A stretch of 64,000 bases of DNA from Myotis daubentonii (taxonomy: Eukaryota > Chordata > Mammalia > Chiroptera > Vespertilionidae), in contig NC_081844.1 in assembly GCF_963259705.1 (NCBI RefSeq), positions 32,429,341 through 32,493,340 of the forward strand, in the 5' to 3' direction. Made by a program: the position numbers and the translations under genes. Shown in pieces: positions 52,352 to 63,200 of this stretch (within the stretch, counting starts at the first letter, position 1; each line of letters begins with the position of its first letter). The notes below the pieces were generated by a model. It saw only the letters and a list, made by a program, of their open reading frames with translations. It searched no databases and was not told the origin of the DNA.

Positions 52352-52537
52352 GACGTCAGGGCCTGGTCGTTCTCTGAGGGGGGCTGTCCCGGGCATTGTG
52401 AGGGGTTGAGCAGCATCCCCCCGCCACTCACACACACACACACACACTCATACCAGGAGCACCCCAGTGTGACAAATGTCCCCAAATGTTGCCCAGTGTG
52501 CCCTGGGGGACAAGGTTGCCCCAGGAGAGACCCTGAA
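52352..52537 (-). mobile_element. MER5A hAT relic with (CA)n
   Basis: Antisense: gacgtcagggcctggtcgtt, gggctgtcccgggcattgtg, gttgagcagcatccccccgc, then a CA run (52428-52447) in place of cacccactcgatgcc, then ccaggagcaccccagtgtga. Confidence 0.86.
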
Positions 52538-52689
52538 CTAGTATTTTCTCTCTCTCTCTCCCTCTCTCTCCTGCATATCAAGCTCATGAGAGAGCACAGA
52601 GTCAAGTTACCAGGGGTTCTGGAGTTTTCCTCCCTTCTTTCTAACAGGTGAGCCAGGAAACAGCACGTGTCTTAGAAGCACTGGGGCCG

Positions 52690-52800
52690 CCGCCTGGCTA
52701 GGTCTGCAAAGCAGTTATAACACCTTCCTCAGCAGTGTTGTAGAGAAAGAAGGGAAATTAAACTTCTGACCCACAGTAAACACTGCGTGAGCCTGCCGTC
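52690..52800 (+). mobile_element. Possible MIR 3' fragment
   Basis: ttataacaccttcctcagca, gtgttgtagagaaagaaggg and acccacagtaaacactgcgt resemble sense MIR after the core (ttgttgtgaggattaaatga ... agtaagcgctcaataa). Confidence 0.5.
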
Positions 52801-53137
52801 TCCAGCCCTACCCAGAGTGACCTCGGCCCAGCCCCCACCCCAGTGGAGGCTCCACATCCATCACATTAGCATAAAATTAGGACAATGGACTGACTGAGGC
52901 GGGAGGGCTCCGCTGCAGCCTTGTCTGCCCCGTTGAGGGGCTCCTTACCGAAAAGAGCAGATTATTCCTAAACCAGAAGAGGAGCTGGCACAGAAGAAAA
53001 AGGCATCCCACGAGAAACCGAAGAAACAGAACTTACGGCCCAGGAGTAAATGCAGCGGAAAACAAATACCAACAAAAGTTTTTTAAAAACATCTGTACCC
53101 TCTTTTCTCTCTTCAGGAGGAAAGTCAGGATAATGAT
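52801..53137. other. Unassigned stretch
   Basis: Purine-rich 52955-53070 (aagaggagctggcacagaag). No gene recognised. Confidence 0.3.
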
Positions 53138-53151
53138 AATAATGAAAACTG

Positions 53152-53369
53152 GCCGAAACCGGTTTGGCTCAGTGGCTAGAGCGTCGGCCTGCGGACTGAG
53201 AGGTCTCGGGTTCGATTCCGGTCAAGGGCATGTACCTGGGTTGCGGGCATATCCCCAGTGGGAGATGTGCAGGAGGCAGCTGATCGATGATTCTCTCTCA
53301 TCGATGTTTCTAACTATCTCTCTCCCTTCCTCTCTGCAAAAAAATCAATAAAATATATTTTTTTAAAAA
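53152..53369 (+). mobile_element. Ves SINE, best preserved
   Basis: tRNA-like head with A-box ggtttggctcagtggctaga and B-box cgggttcgattccggtcaag, body tgcaggaggcagctgatcga, A-rich tail. Perfect 14-base target duplication AATAATGAAAACTG (53138-53151, 53370-53383). These boxes could recruit RNA polymerase III. Confidence 0.96.
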
Positions 53370-53383
53370 AATAATGAAAACTG

Positions 53384-54496
53384 TAAAAATGTAACATCAG
53401 AGTAGTGATTCGCTCTGGGAGGGGGCCCCGGGCACCTGCGGGGGCCCTGGAAAAGGTCCGTGTCTTCATGTAGGTGACGGTGACAGGTGCGTGCACTTTC
53501 ATACTGCATGAGGGGAACAAAATGCATGTAGCTGTGCATGAATGATCTAGACACCCCTGTTGATAAAAGGTGTCTGCATCTAGGAACCATTTAGGCCCAG
53601 GGTTGATCTGTCAATCATGGGCAATAATATCTATAATAATAGTAATAATATAAATGATGGTACATCCATAACGTATAAAGCACAGGCATAAAAGGTCACT
53701 AAATGCAGCCTCATATCTTGGAGGGATCTCAGAAGAAAACAGACATTTGAGGCGGCGGGGGGCGGGGCAGGGGGGGGGGGAGGAGGCTGGCCAAATCCAG
53801 ATCCACTGGAGTTTGATCCATACGGCACCAGTGTTTATTTCTTCGGACAGATGTCAGCCTTGGCCAAGCTGGCGAAGGGCATGTGGGAACCCTCTGTGCT
53901 ATTTGTGCCACTTGTCTGTCAATCTAAAATTATTTCAACATCAAGGTTTTGTTTGTTTTTTTAAGTCAAGTGTTAGAAGAATTTGTGCTGGCATGGGGAA
54001 ATCATGTTTCCCTCACCATGTAACGTTAAGCAAAAAGTATTTTAAAGACAGGTGATCAACCAGGATATAGGACCTGAATGTGTGAAAATGGGTGAGTGTG
54101 TGCACCCGTCTGGAAAGAAATGAGGTGTCCGTATGTGATTTCCAGATTTTGTAAAAATGCAGTTGTGTTCCTTTCATAGTCATAAAGATTCTTGTTATTT
54201 GCAGCAAACGCTGAATTGGTGAGTGTGGAGCCGCTGCTCATGGGGAGTACAAGGTTCGGGTCCTGTGAGGCCCTGGTCACATTTTCCTCCAGCAGTGGAC
54301 ACAGACACACCTTGTTTTACATGTGTGCCTCTGTAAAGACACACCTGGCATGCATTGTAGCTTCACTCACACTGTGCCCGCGGCAAGCTTCTCTAACACA
54401 TGCATCTTCTTCGTAAGACACATCTCAAGTCTTCTTGTGCTCAGGAACCCAAGACAGCACTTCAGCTCTAATCACCCGCAAAAAAATAAAGTGTGC
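53384..54496. other. Unassigned stretch
   Basis: A taataataa-rich patch at 53626-53652 and a G-run at 53770-53780. Some L1-like scraps (gtaacgttaagcaaaaagta) near 54020. Nothing firm. Confidence 0.35.
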
Positions 54497-54604
54497 CCTG
54501 GCCAGTGTGGCTGAGCGGCATCCTGTGCACCACAAGGTTGCTGGTTGGATTCCCGGTCAGGGTGTGCGCGGGAGGCAGCCGATCAATGATTTTTTCCCAC
54601 ATCA

Positions 54605-54651
<47 letters not shown>

Positions 54652-54708
54652 CCCCCCCTCGCCCTTCCTCTCTCTCTCAAATTGATAAAAATGTATTTTT
54701 TAAAAATG
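54497..54708 (+). mobile_element. Ves SINE with expanded (CT)n
   Basis: Head gccctggccagtgtggctga, body gtgcgcgggaggcagccgat, then (CT)n at 54607-54648 and an A-rich tail. The CT run is an expansion of the usual SINE tail pyrimidines. Confidence 0.9.
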
Positions 54709-55154
54709 CAAAAATCATGGCACTAAACACTGTAAAGGACCTGGTTTATAGTCTGAGCTGAAACAAGACGGCAGAGCCGCCGCCTCCTGGTTCCACTTCA
54801 GTTAGGCATGTGCTCTGCTCGCGTCCACGAATGACTCTGAGAACCCCTCAAAGGCATGCGTCCTGGGCATGTTTACTTGGGGGTTAGAAATAAATTTCAG
54901 CAAGTAGGCGAATTCACAAATACAGCATCTGTGGGTAATGCGCATGGACTCTATGCTCAGGGCAGACTTTCCAGACGTCCGGCACCCCAGCACCCTGGCG
55001 TCCCAGCCCAGCAGTGGTCTGTCCCCGCACCAGCCACAGTAAGCACCAGTGCTGACCTTCAGTAGACGTTGGGGTCCACCGGCCTCATAGGGGCAGAAGC
55101 TCTCCCTACTCAGTGCCTTATTTCAGTGTGTGTGTCCTCCAGTCCTCCCTTAAG
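54709..55154. other. Unassigned stretch
   Basis: No element recognised. Confidence 0.3.
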
Positions 55155-55326
55155 GCAGGGGGTCTCGAACAGGGGTGATCCTATCCCCCACGGGGCCATG
55201 TCTGGGGACATCTGTGGTTGTTACAACTGGATGTACTCCTGGCGCTGAGTGGGTGGGGGCCAGGGATGCAGCTTAGTGCCTGGGATGGCCATGATGTCGG
55301 CAGGGTTGAGGGGGAGAGACCCCTGC
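55155..55326 (+). mobile_element. MER5A hAT relic
   Basis: Includes the consensus 5' end (gggggtctcgaacaggggtg), then atcctatcccccacggggcc, catctgtggttgttacaact, tactcctggcgctgagtggg and gatgtcggcagggttgaggg. Confidence 0.88.
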
Positions 55327-56944
55327 TTTAGAGAAAGCCACCCCCAGTCACCACCTTCCTGTGGCTGAGACCCTAGAGCCTCTGTGACACTCGGGCTGGG
55401 CCTCCCCTGGTGGGCCTCAGGGTAGGAGGTCCCTGCCTGACCTCGGCCACCCCACCCCCAGCCTCTGATGCCACCCCACCCCCACCCCAGGTCCACAGTG
55501 GTCCTTGGCTCTGACCCAGGAGGGGCAGCCCCGGTGCATCCCTTTGTGTAGATGGGAAAATCCCCATTGGTTTATGGAAAAAGCAAATGTTTGCAAGGGA
55601 AGAGGGACCAGCTCTCAGAGGCCACAGGGCACCTCCAGAGCCAGAGGGAAACAGCCTCGCTCTCTGGGGGCCTCGAAGCTCAGGGAGGGGCTTACACTGG
55701 CCGGGGCAGGGACTTCTGCCACCCTCACCAGGGCAAGCCCACGGGCGAATAAGCCCCAAGGACCAGCTCCTCTGGCACCGGAGGCTGGTCGACTGCAAGC
55801 TTTGAAGTGTGATCCTCGCCCAGCAACTCAGGGGACCCCTGGGAGCACCGTGTGGGGCATCCTTCCGGTCAAGCTACATGCACCGACCTGCGGCCAGGCC
55901 TGAAGCCTCCTCATCTGCACATAGAAGGCTGGTGCTGGCCGTGTCGACCACACTGAGCTGGACAGACGGTCACTGCTTGCCTCTTCCTCTGCCTCGGCAG
56001 GAATTAGGAAAGGGGGGGTGCTCCCCTCCCCCGCGTGGTGCATTCTCAGGGCAGCTGGTACAGTGTGGAGAGCAGGTAGGCTGGCATGCAATTTCAGGGT
56101 TACCCTGCAGCTGGACACAGCAGCCCCCAGGAACCCTCATTCTGTGTGAGTATCAGGGAGGGTTGTGGCTCTACCCGAGTTGTCCACGGTCCTGCTTGGG
56201 GCAGCGGGTCCTGTTCCCTGGAAAACAGGGGCTCTGAAGTGCCAGAGTCCACCCACCCCCGGGGCTCGATCATGGGGACTTCCTTCCTTTCCTGTTGACC
56301 TCCTGGCCCTGGGCGGCCAGCCTCAGATCCCTCGCCTTCCTGCGCCCATATACCTGTCACCTAGCCCATCCGAGGTTAATTGGTTTGCCCCCGAGTTCAC
56401 TTTTTCCAGCTCTCCCTTTTTCTTTCTTACCCGGCACGTGGCTTCCATCAAAGTAAAAAACCAGACATGGAAAAACACCACACATTACATTCACGGCTCG
56501 ATGCCTGGATATGTTGTTTTTCTTCTGCTGGTGCATCCGATGGGCTGGACTTGGGGTCCTCGTGTTCCAAAGTGGAATAATACAAATTCCAGAAGAAAAC
56601 GTGACTCTCCCCCCCCTGCCGCCCCCACCCCCCAAAGAAAATAGGGCTGTCTTCTGAACGGATCAGTGTGAAGAATACAGGGGACTTGCCCCCAGTTTCC
56701 TTGGAGGACGCGTGCCACATTTTTGGCAACAGCAAAATATTTATCTGAGAAAAACGAGATGGTTAAGTAAAAAGGATTTAACCGTGCCCCCCCCCCCCTT
56801 TTTAAATTAGGGTAGAAAGGCGCTTCTTGGAAAAACTATAAAAGGTATGTAGCATTTTATCTTTACTTCATGAGCTTGGAATCTCTTGTTTTGAGAAAAA
56901 GGAACAAACAAGCCACAGTATCTCACGCGCGCACGACGTACTGG
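55327..56944. other. Unassigned GC-rich stretch
   Basis: 1.6 kb without a recognised repeat, the longest such stretch. Many overlapping frames (55505-55903, 55809-56237, 56165-56644 plus; 55373-55798 minus) with no domain. A C-run at 56787-56798. Confidence 0.4.
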
Positions 56945-57020
56945 GCATTGTGTCACCGTGGAGAGAGCTCTGGGCTCAGAGCCAGGAAACCTGAGTTTAG
57001 ATCGCAGGTTGGCCTCCCAG
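56945..57020 (+). mobile_element. Possible MIR head fragment
   Basis: gagagagctctgggctcaga then gccaggaaacctgagtttag and atcgcaggttggcctcccag follow sense MIR (gagcacggactctggagccag ... ctgggttcgaatcccggctc). Confidence 0.55.
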
Positions 57021-57299
57021 CCACCATCCCGAGTGGGCGGATGCCTTTCATCTCTGCCACGGAAATAACATCCCGCAGCTTCCCAGGAATGTCACAGAGA
57101 TTACTAGGCCCCCGCTACAGAGACGCGGTGTGCCGTGCCCCGGCGGCTCTGAGATACATGCCGATTACCTAATTTGAGGGAACGTGTTCATTTCTCCTCT
57201 AATCCCTCCTGTTTCCAAAGCCTCAGCGTGCCCTGCTCTCCCTTGAGTTATTGCGTCCTCCCTCTTTTTCCTCCATCATTCAGGCTAACACTCTGCCAA

Positions 57300-57680
57300 T
57301 GTTGCTGACCTTTACAAAGAATCAGCTTCTGGTTTCATCGACCCTCCTCTCGTTTCTCTAGCCTCCGTTTCGTTTTCTCCTCTGTGGCGCTGTCATTTCC
57401 TTCCCCTTGCTGGCGCTGGGTTTCGCTCGCTCTTCCTGCTCTTCCTGTGCTAGTCCCTTAGAATGTAAAGTCAGGTGGTGGGTCTGAGATCGTCCTGGAC
57501 GCAGCCTGTGCCCCCCTCCTCCCCACCGTGTGCTGCCCCACTGCACCCCCACACGTTGTACCCTTCAGTGTGTTGCATTTTCATCTTCATTCACAGTGTT
57601 TCCTGCTTTGCCTCGGGACCCATCGCTTGTCTGAGTGTGTCTTAATTTCCTTGAGTTCCGTGATCCATTTGGGAAGGAAC
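57300..57680 (-). mobile_element. GC-shifted old L1 ORF2 relic
   Basis: Antisense L1 order is kept (caaagaatcagcttctggtt, tcatcgaccctcctctcgtt, tcatttccttccccttgctg, gcgctgggtttcgctcgctc, ttgcattttcatcttcattc) but many A/T positions are now G/C. Confidence 0.65.
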
Positions 57681-58196
57681 GGGCACTGGGGCATGTTTCT
57701 CCATCTAGGACATATAAGCAGCAGGGTGGCTCGAACCGGTTTTCAATCCAGGATTATCTCAGGACCAGGGGTTCAGGCAGACCTCTCTGCAGGACTCGCT
57801 GGTGGGGTGCAGGGAGGGCCGGTTTGGGGGTGGGGAGCTTAGCTCTGGAGCTCATGTCACCTCTGATACTTGTGAGGGGGACTGACGCACCCTGGTCCCC
57901 TGGTGGGCTCATCATTCATCCTGCTGAAGGCTCACCGCTCTCCAGCTTGTGCTTCTTGGGCCTCAGTTACTCCCGAAGGTGCTAGACCTCTGCTTGTACA
58001 GCCTGCAAGTGTCGGAGGTGGAGCCTCAATGCGGGGGGGGGGGGGGGGGGTTGGGGAGCCAGGCACTCGCCCTGGGCATAGAATTTAGGGAGGGAGGGGC
58101 ACTGAAAACCCAGTCATAGCAATAAGTTGTATCTTAATGTAGCAATAGTTCCTAAAAATCAAAATTAATGCCAAAAGAATAATACACAGTGAATAT
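57681..58196. other. Unassigned stretch with G-run
   Basis: 18-G run at 58033-58050. No repeat family. Confidence 0.35.
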
Positions 58197-58423
58197 ATTT
58201 TTTAAGATTTTTAAATTGATTTTTAGAGAGAGAGAAAGGGAGAGGGGAGAGAGAGAGAGAAAAACATCAATATAAGAGTGAAATTTCGATTGGCTGCCTA
58301 CTGCATGCCCTGTACTGGGGATCCAGCCTGAACCCCAGGCATGTGCCCTGATCAGGAATTGAACCGGCAACCATTCAGTGCATAGGATGACACCCAACCA
58401 ACTGAACCACATCGGCCCAGGCG
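58197..58423 (-). mobile_element. Ves-type SINE
   Basis: Reversed: ttttaaattgatttttagag, body gattggctgcctactgcatg, head caaccaactgaaccacatcg. Confidence 0.9.
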
Positions 58424-58567
58424 AAGGTAAAAATGTTAAATAAAGGGGCTGGCTTCGCTGTCACACTCACACTAGCCCTTGGGCCTCAGTTACCTGTCTT
58501 TAACTAAAAATTTGATATTTGGTTTGCCATGGATGGTTTACATTCATTTTGACCTTTTATAAAAACA

Positions 58568-59004
58568 CTAGAGGCCCGGTGCATGAAAATTCATGCACTG
58601 GAGGTGGGGGTCCCTAAGCCTGGCCTGCCCCCTCTCACAGTCCGGGAGCCCTCAGGGGCAGGAGCGACCTGGCGATCAGGGAAAGGCGACGCCCCCATCA
58701 CACCTCTGCTGCTGCCACTGCCGGCAGCGCAAGTCTCAGGCGGCCCTGGTTACCTGCGTCTCGGGCGGCCCTGGGCGGCTGGGGGGCTGAGGGGACTGGG
58801 CGCCGCCATCTTGTGGCTGTAGGCGCCGCCATCTTTGAGGGTGTGGCAGTCAATTAGCATATTCCCGCCTTATTGGCTGTAAGTGCTGCCATCTTTGAGG
58901 GCAAGGCAGTCAATTAGCATATTCCCTCCTTATTGGCTGTGGGTGCTGCCATCTTTGCGATGGCATGAGGGTCAATTGGCATATTCCCTCTTTATTAGAT
59001 AGGA
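58568..59004 (-). mobile_element. HeliBat Helitron with subterminal triplication
   Basis: CTAGAGGCCCGGTGCATGAA at the left with hairpin gtgcatgaaaattcatgcac, and minus-strand start TCCTATCTAATAAAGAGG. Host A (58567) and T (59005) fit A/T insertion. Its centre (58680-58800) is CpG-rich and its 5' end is three 60-base units. Confidence 0.93.
58826..59004 (-). repeat. Three 60-bp tandem units in HeliBat 5' end
   Basis: Units start at 58826, 58886 and 58946 with gccgccatctttgagg or gctgccatcttt variants, then caattagcatattccc and a ttattggctg (replaced by the terminus ttattagatagga in the last). Each unit thus carries a YY1-like and, in two, an inverted CCAAT word. Confidence 0.88.
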
Positions 59005-59574
59005 TGGCATGGAAGTATGAATCATCATGATGGGTAAGCTTTCGGTGCCCCTTAGATTTTGCACCCAAGGGAGTGCCTTACCTGCCTCACCCCAGCCCCG
59101 CCCAGCAGTCACAGTAACTATGAATGAACACGGTGATGATCTGATTATGGCCACTTCCCTGTGGTTACCAGAGCCCACAGTCGCTAGTCTTTTCACACTC
59201 TCCATCAGAGACTCACAGAGACACATTTTCCTGACAGAGGGATCAGGACTCAGTTGCCAGAGATCCAAGAGGAAGTGTGTGTTCCCCTGGGACGCACACA
59301 TGTGCAAGGGCCTCAGTGGAGCCACCTGGGCTCAGGTGTCAGGAGAGCAGGCTCAGGCTGCAGGCCGAATGCTGTGGGTTTAGGTCCCTGAGGTGTAGCA
59401 CCTGCTGGTGGAGACGACACAAAGCCTCAGCCAGCTCCAGCTGGGCTGTGGCTCTAAGGGAGCACTGAGCACCCTGGCCCTGCTCCCAAGCAGCCATGCC
59501 TGCTGCTGACCGCTGTCCCTTTCCTTCCTCGCCCCCCTCTGCTCCTTCTCTATCTGCAGCTCCCACGCAGCAAC
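59005..59574. other. Unassigned stretch
   Basis: gtgatgatctgattatggcc and related words may be old repeat debris. No gene. Confidence 0.3.
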
Positions 59575-59800
59575 TCGGCAGCCATTCATCAGGCACTGAC
59601 TGTGGGCCAAGCCTGGTGGCTCTGTCTTATTTCATTCTTATGGGACATGGGATCCTCAAGGAACAAATTTTCTTAGCCCCATTTTACAGGTGGGAAAACT
59701 AAGGCTTATCAGCAGAGAGATTTGGCAAGGCCCACTGACTGTGGGCAAAGGGGCCAGGATATGAGTTCATTTCTCTCTGACCATAAAGCACCTGGCAGTT
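59575..59800 (-). mobile_element. MIR SINE
   Basis: Antisense MIR: gcaggcactgactgtgggcc-type start (tcaggcactgactgtgggcc), ttagccccattttacaggtg, ggaaaactaaggcttatcag, gatttggcaaggcccactga. Confidence 0.72.
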
Positions 59801-59811
59801 CTTATAAATCA

Positions 59812-60165
59812 GGGTTCTCCAGAGAAACAGAACCAATAGGCTGTGCATATACAGAAGGTTTATTGTAAGGACTTGACCATGGAGGCTAGCAAGTCCAAAA
59901 TCTGTAGGATGGAGAACTAGGAGAGCGGATGGTGCCGCCCAAAGGCCATCACTGGAGAATTCCGGGGAGATCTGTCTTTTGTTCTATTCAGACCTTCAAC
60001 TGATTGGACGGGGCCCACCTGCATCTGGGAGGGCAATCTGCTTTTCTTAAGGTCCACTGTTTAAATGCCAATCCAGACATACCCTCACAGAAACACCCAG
60101 AATAGTACTGGACCACATATCTGGGCATCCCATGGCCCAACCAAGTGGACATGTAAACTTATGAT
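59812..60165. mobile_element. Old interspersed repeat, family not named
   Basis: cagggttctccagagaaaca then gaaccaataggctgtgcata, ttgttctattcagaccttca, actgattggacggggcccac, gagggcaatctgcttttctt and cccagaatagt... is a well-known mammalian repeat sequence, but I cannot name the subfamily. Confidence 0.75.
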
Positions 60166-61519
60166 CACCTGGCCTCGCCAGCTGCACAGCCACTTGCCCA
60201 TCTGGACGGGCCCCTCAGAGCCCTCCAGAGCTGTGGTCACTTTCCCTGGGAGTGTCAGCATGGGGACAGCAGCTGGGTCTCACCAGGCCACCATCCAGTT
60301 GTAGACTAGCTGTGTTCGTACCTGGAGAGTCAAATGGGAGAGAACCTGCTCCTTAGCTCCTTCAGGGTATTGGCAGAATAAGTTTCCTTGAGGCTGTAGG
60401 ACTGTGGACCTTGTTGCTTGCTACCTGTCGGCTGGAGCCTGTCACCAGCTGGTAGGGGGTCTCCCAGAGCACCTTGCCAGGTGAGCTTCTTATACACAGT
60501 TGCTCACTTCATCAAGACAGCCAGCACGAGATCACATTTCTGAATTCTGTGTATGTTTCCCACTTCCCGTGTGCCGGTTTTGGCCCAAACCATTCTTCCT
60601 AAGTCGGAGTAGTGAGTGCCCAGCCCTGAGGTAGCCACTGCTCCCCTTCCCAGCGAGAGCCCCATTAGACCTCAGCACTGCAGGGCGGCCCGGGGCCGGG
60701 TGGCATCTCAGCATTCACAAGAAGAGGCGTGATGGAATTTGGACAGACGCAAAAGGGGATGTCGGCATGAGCAGAAGCAGACACTTGGTTTCATTGTTAG
60801 AAATTCCATGAAGGCCACGGAAGCCTTATTTCAGGGCAGAGGCCTCTGGGCTACCGAGATAAGCTCGCTTTTCCAAGGGGGTTTCTGTAAATCCAGAGCT
60901 GGCTCCCTGCAGCCCCCGGGCACTGAGATCCCTCCCTCCTGGTCCCTGGGGCGCCAGGTACGGGGATCCTCGCAGGGGCCTCTGCGGTTGCCCTTCTCTG
61001 GAAGGTTCCACCAAATGCCAAGCTTAACACCACAATGCTGATGTGGATCCTTCCATCCTAGTCATGTCCCCAAATGAGGATGCAGCCCAGTGACACCTCC
61101 GTGGTGGCGTCTTGAAGCGATCTCCGCCGACACTGGCCGAAACCTGCATCCTGGACCCAGACTTTCGCTTCTGTGCTGCCCAACCCCCGCATAGCTGTGT
61201 TTCAGGGTTAAGCTTCCAGGCAGACACAGTGGTTTGGCAGCCGAGTAGGGGCCCATCCAGATGTCCAGGGCAGGGCACCCTGACATTTGGTCTCAAACCC
61301 TCCTGTCCACACCTGGTGGGCATCTGGGGACCCTCAGGAGGTGACCGGCCTAGACACGGAGGATTCATGGCGTGAGCCAGGAGCAGGAGCCTGGAAGCCA
61401 CATTGGTAGCCTCAGCCCACCCCAGCTTCTCACCTGAACCCGGTGGGACCAAAACAAGGAACACATCTCACAGGAAACCAGCTCATGGGATGGGACAGTC
61501 CTCACACCAGGGTTCCCCT
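60166..61519. other. Unassigned stretch
   Basis: 1.35 kb with no recognised repeat. Frames 60739-61041 and 61112-61375 (plus), 61024-61464 (minus) lack domains. Confidence 0.35.
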
Positions 61520-61672
61520 TGGCTGCTGACACTGGCACTGTGTCATCCTCTGTGAAGGGCCATCCTGGACACTGTTGAGCAGCCTCCCTGGCCCCACCCC
61601 TCAACTGTGATGGCCACAGATGTCCCCAGACATCTCCCAGTGTCCTCTGGGGGCCACCCCAAGTGAGAACCC
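61520..61672 (-). mobile_element. MER5A hAT relic
   Basis: Antisense: gctgacactggcactgtgtc, gggccatcctggacactgtt, gagcagcctccctggcccca, gatggccacagatgtcccca and cagtgtcctctgggggccac. Confidence 0.85.
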
Positions 61673-62211
61673 TCTAAAACTTCAGTTAATCATATTGTTG
61701 GTTGGGTTATTGTTTGGGATTATTTGTTTTGTTTCATTTTTTTTTCTATTTTTCATTTTTCACATGAAAAATGTCCCTACCTACAGCTAGTCCTTAGGAA
61801 GAGTCTCTCTGGATCTGTTTTATTCGGGACTTTAACAACCTCAGAGTGGCGTGGGCATCCCTGGAGATCGCACAGGTGCCTGGTAACCAGCAGTCATCCT
61901 GCGATATGGTGTTACACCGGCAGTTCATTGTTGGCCAGCAATCCAGGAGCCCAGCACAAGAAGCTCCAACCAGTGACCTGGCTCTGGATCCGTCCTCCAG
62001 GGCATGTGTGCCTAGGGCAGGCGGGCAGGCGTAGTCAGGTGCTCTGCCCTCGGCTGCCTGGTCCTGGGGGCCCCTGTCCTAGGAGAGAGCTTGGCCCTGG
62101 GGACAGAGTGAGTTTTTCAAGGAGCCTCCTCGGTAAACACCTGCAAGGTGGCCACCCGTCCCTTCCATGCAGGTGGCCCTTTGGTGCCCAGCTTCCTGGC
62201 CACGATCCCCA
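61673..62211. other. Unassigned stretch
   Basis: T-rich 61685-61765, then unique DNA. Plus-strand frame 61724-62287 (187 codons) starts in the T-rich tract and ends in an LTR, so it is rejected as a gene. Confidence 0.3.
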
Positions 62212-62605
62212 AAGACATCATGTCTCAATCCCAGGACCTGTGGACATGTTGCCTCACATGGTAAAGGGATTAAGTCAAGGACCCTGAGATGGGGATGACA
62301 CTGGATTACAGGGTGGGGACCGGTGTCATCACAAGGTCCTCATAAGAGTCAGGCAGGAGGGTCAGAGTCAGAGATAGCAGAGGCTGTGCTGCTGGCTGTG
62401 AAGATGGAGGGAGGGGCCACGAGCCCGTGATAAGGGGCCTCTAGGAGCTGGAAGAGGCTGGAAACGGTTCTCCCCTGGGACCTCCAGAAGGCCCAGCCCT
62501 GCCCACAGCTGGGGTTGGCCCCCACACTGTCAGAGGATGGATGTGTAGTTTTAAGACACCCAAGTTGGTGGTCATTTGTGACAACAGCCACAGGAAACAG
62601 AGACA
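62212..62605 (+). mobile_element. MaLR LTR (MLT1 type)
   Basis: Sense: caatcccaggacctgtggac, ttgcctcacatggtaaaggg, gacactggattacagggtgg, cctcataagagtcaggcagg, ctctaggagctggaagaggc, ttttaagacacccaagttgg. Confidence 0.85.
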
Positions 62606-63017
62606 GTGCCCACGAAATGTCCCAGGAGCTGTGGATACACAGGGAAGGGTTTTAGTGCAGCCTGCTTGTGCACGGAGAACAGGCCAGGCACCTCCCAGAG
62701 GGGATGGCACCTCACAGGGCTTTTTGCAGGAGGCTTAGGAATGTGTCCAGGCCCAGATGGAGAAGGATCTGTCTGAGCCAAGGTGGGAGGGCCTGCCTCT
62801 CCTCTTCTCCCTTCCCAGCCCTCCTGCGCCTGGCTCCCGGGCTGCACCCTCCCTGGGCCAGGGTGACAGCACATCCTCAAGTGCCAGGAGCCTAGAGACG
62901 TGCACGCAGGCGCTCGGCATCCCGGCCAGCCCCAGTTCCAGGCTTGCAAATTCTCACATGACTGCAGTCATCCTCTGAGTGGACAGAGAAAGCCTTTTCT
63001 GCTGCCCGCACATCAGC

Positions 63018-63122
63018 TGCATCGTCACCGTCGGTCACCCTCCGTCACCCCGGGCTCATTGTCCGCGGCGCCCACAGCGGCTCATTCCCGGGCTCCGCGC
63101 TCCGTGCCGCAGGCAGTATCTG
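63018..63122. promoter_or_regulatory. Small CpG-rich cluster
   Basis: gcatcgtcaccgtcggtcac, cctccgtcaccccgggctca, ttgtccgcggcgcccacagc and gggctccgcgctccgtgccg hold about 15 CpGs in roughly 100 bases, with gtcacc repeated three times. CpG is sparse in most of the window. It could be an unmethylated regulatory element. Confidence 0.4.
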
Positions 63123-63190
63123 CCCGCCCTGCTGCTCTGTTTTTCCCTGGCTTGTGGGCACCTCATTCATTCCCTTTTCTCTGGCTCTTT

Positions 63191-63200
63191 CTAAATATAG
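63191..63200. promoter_or_regulatory. Perfect MEF2 consensus
   Basis: CTAAATATAG fits YTAWWWWTAR exactly and lies about 70 bases after the CpG cluster, in unique DNA. Confidence 0.35.

Noticed and set aside
53160..53235. tRNA gene (A and B boxes present)
   Set aside because: The boxes belong to the tRNA-derived head of a Ves SINE; there is no cloverleaf acceptor and the full SINE body, tail and target duplication follow.
55155..55326. Exon of a conserved gene
   Set aside because: The sequence is MER5A from end to end.
61724..62287. 187-codon open frame on the plus strand
   Set aside because: It starts in a T-rich tract and runs into a MaLR LTR.
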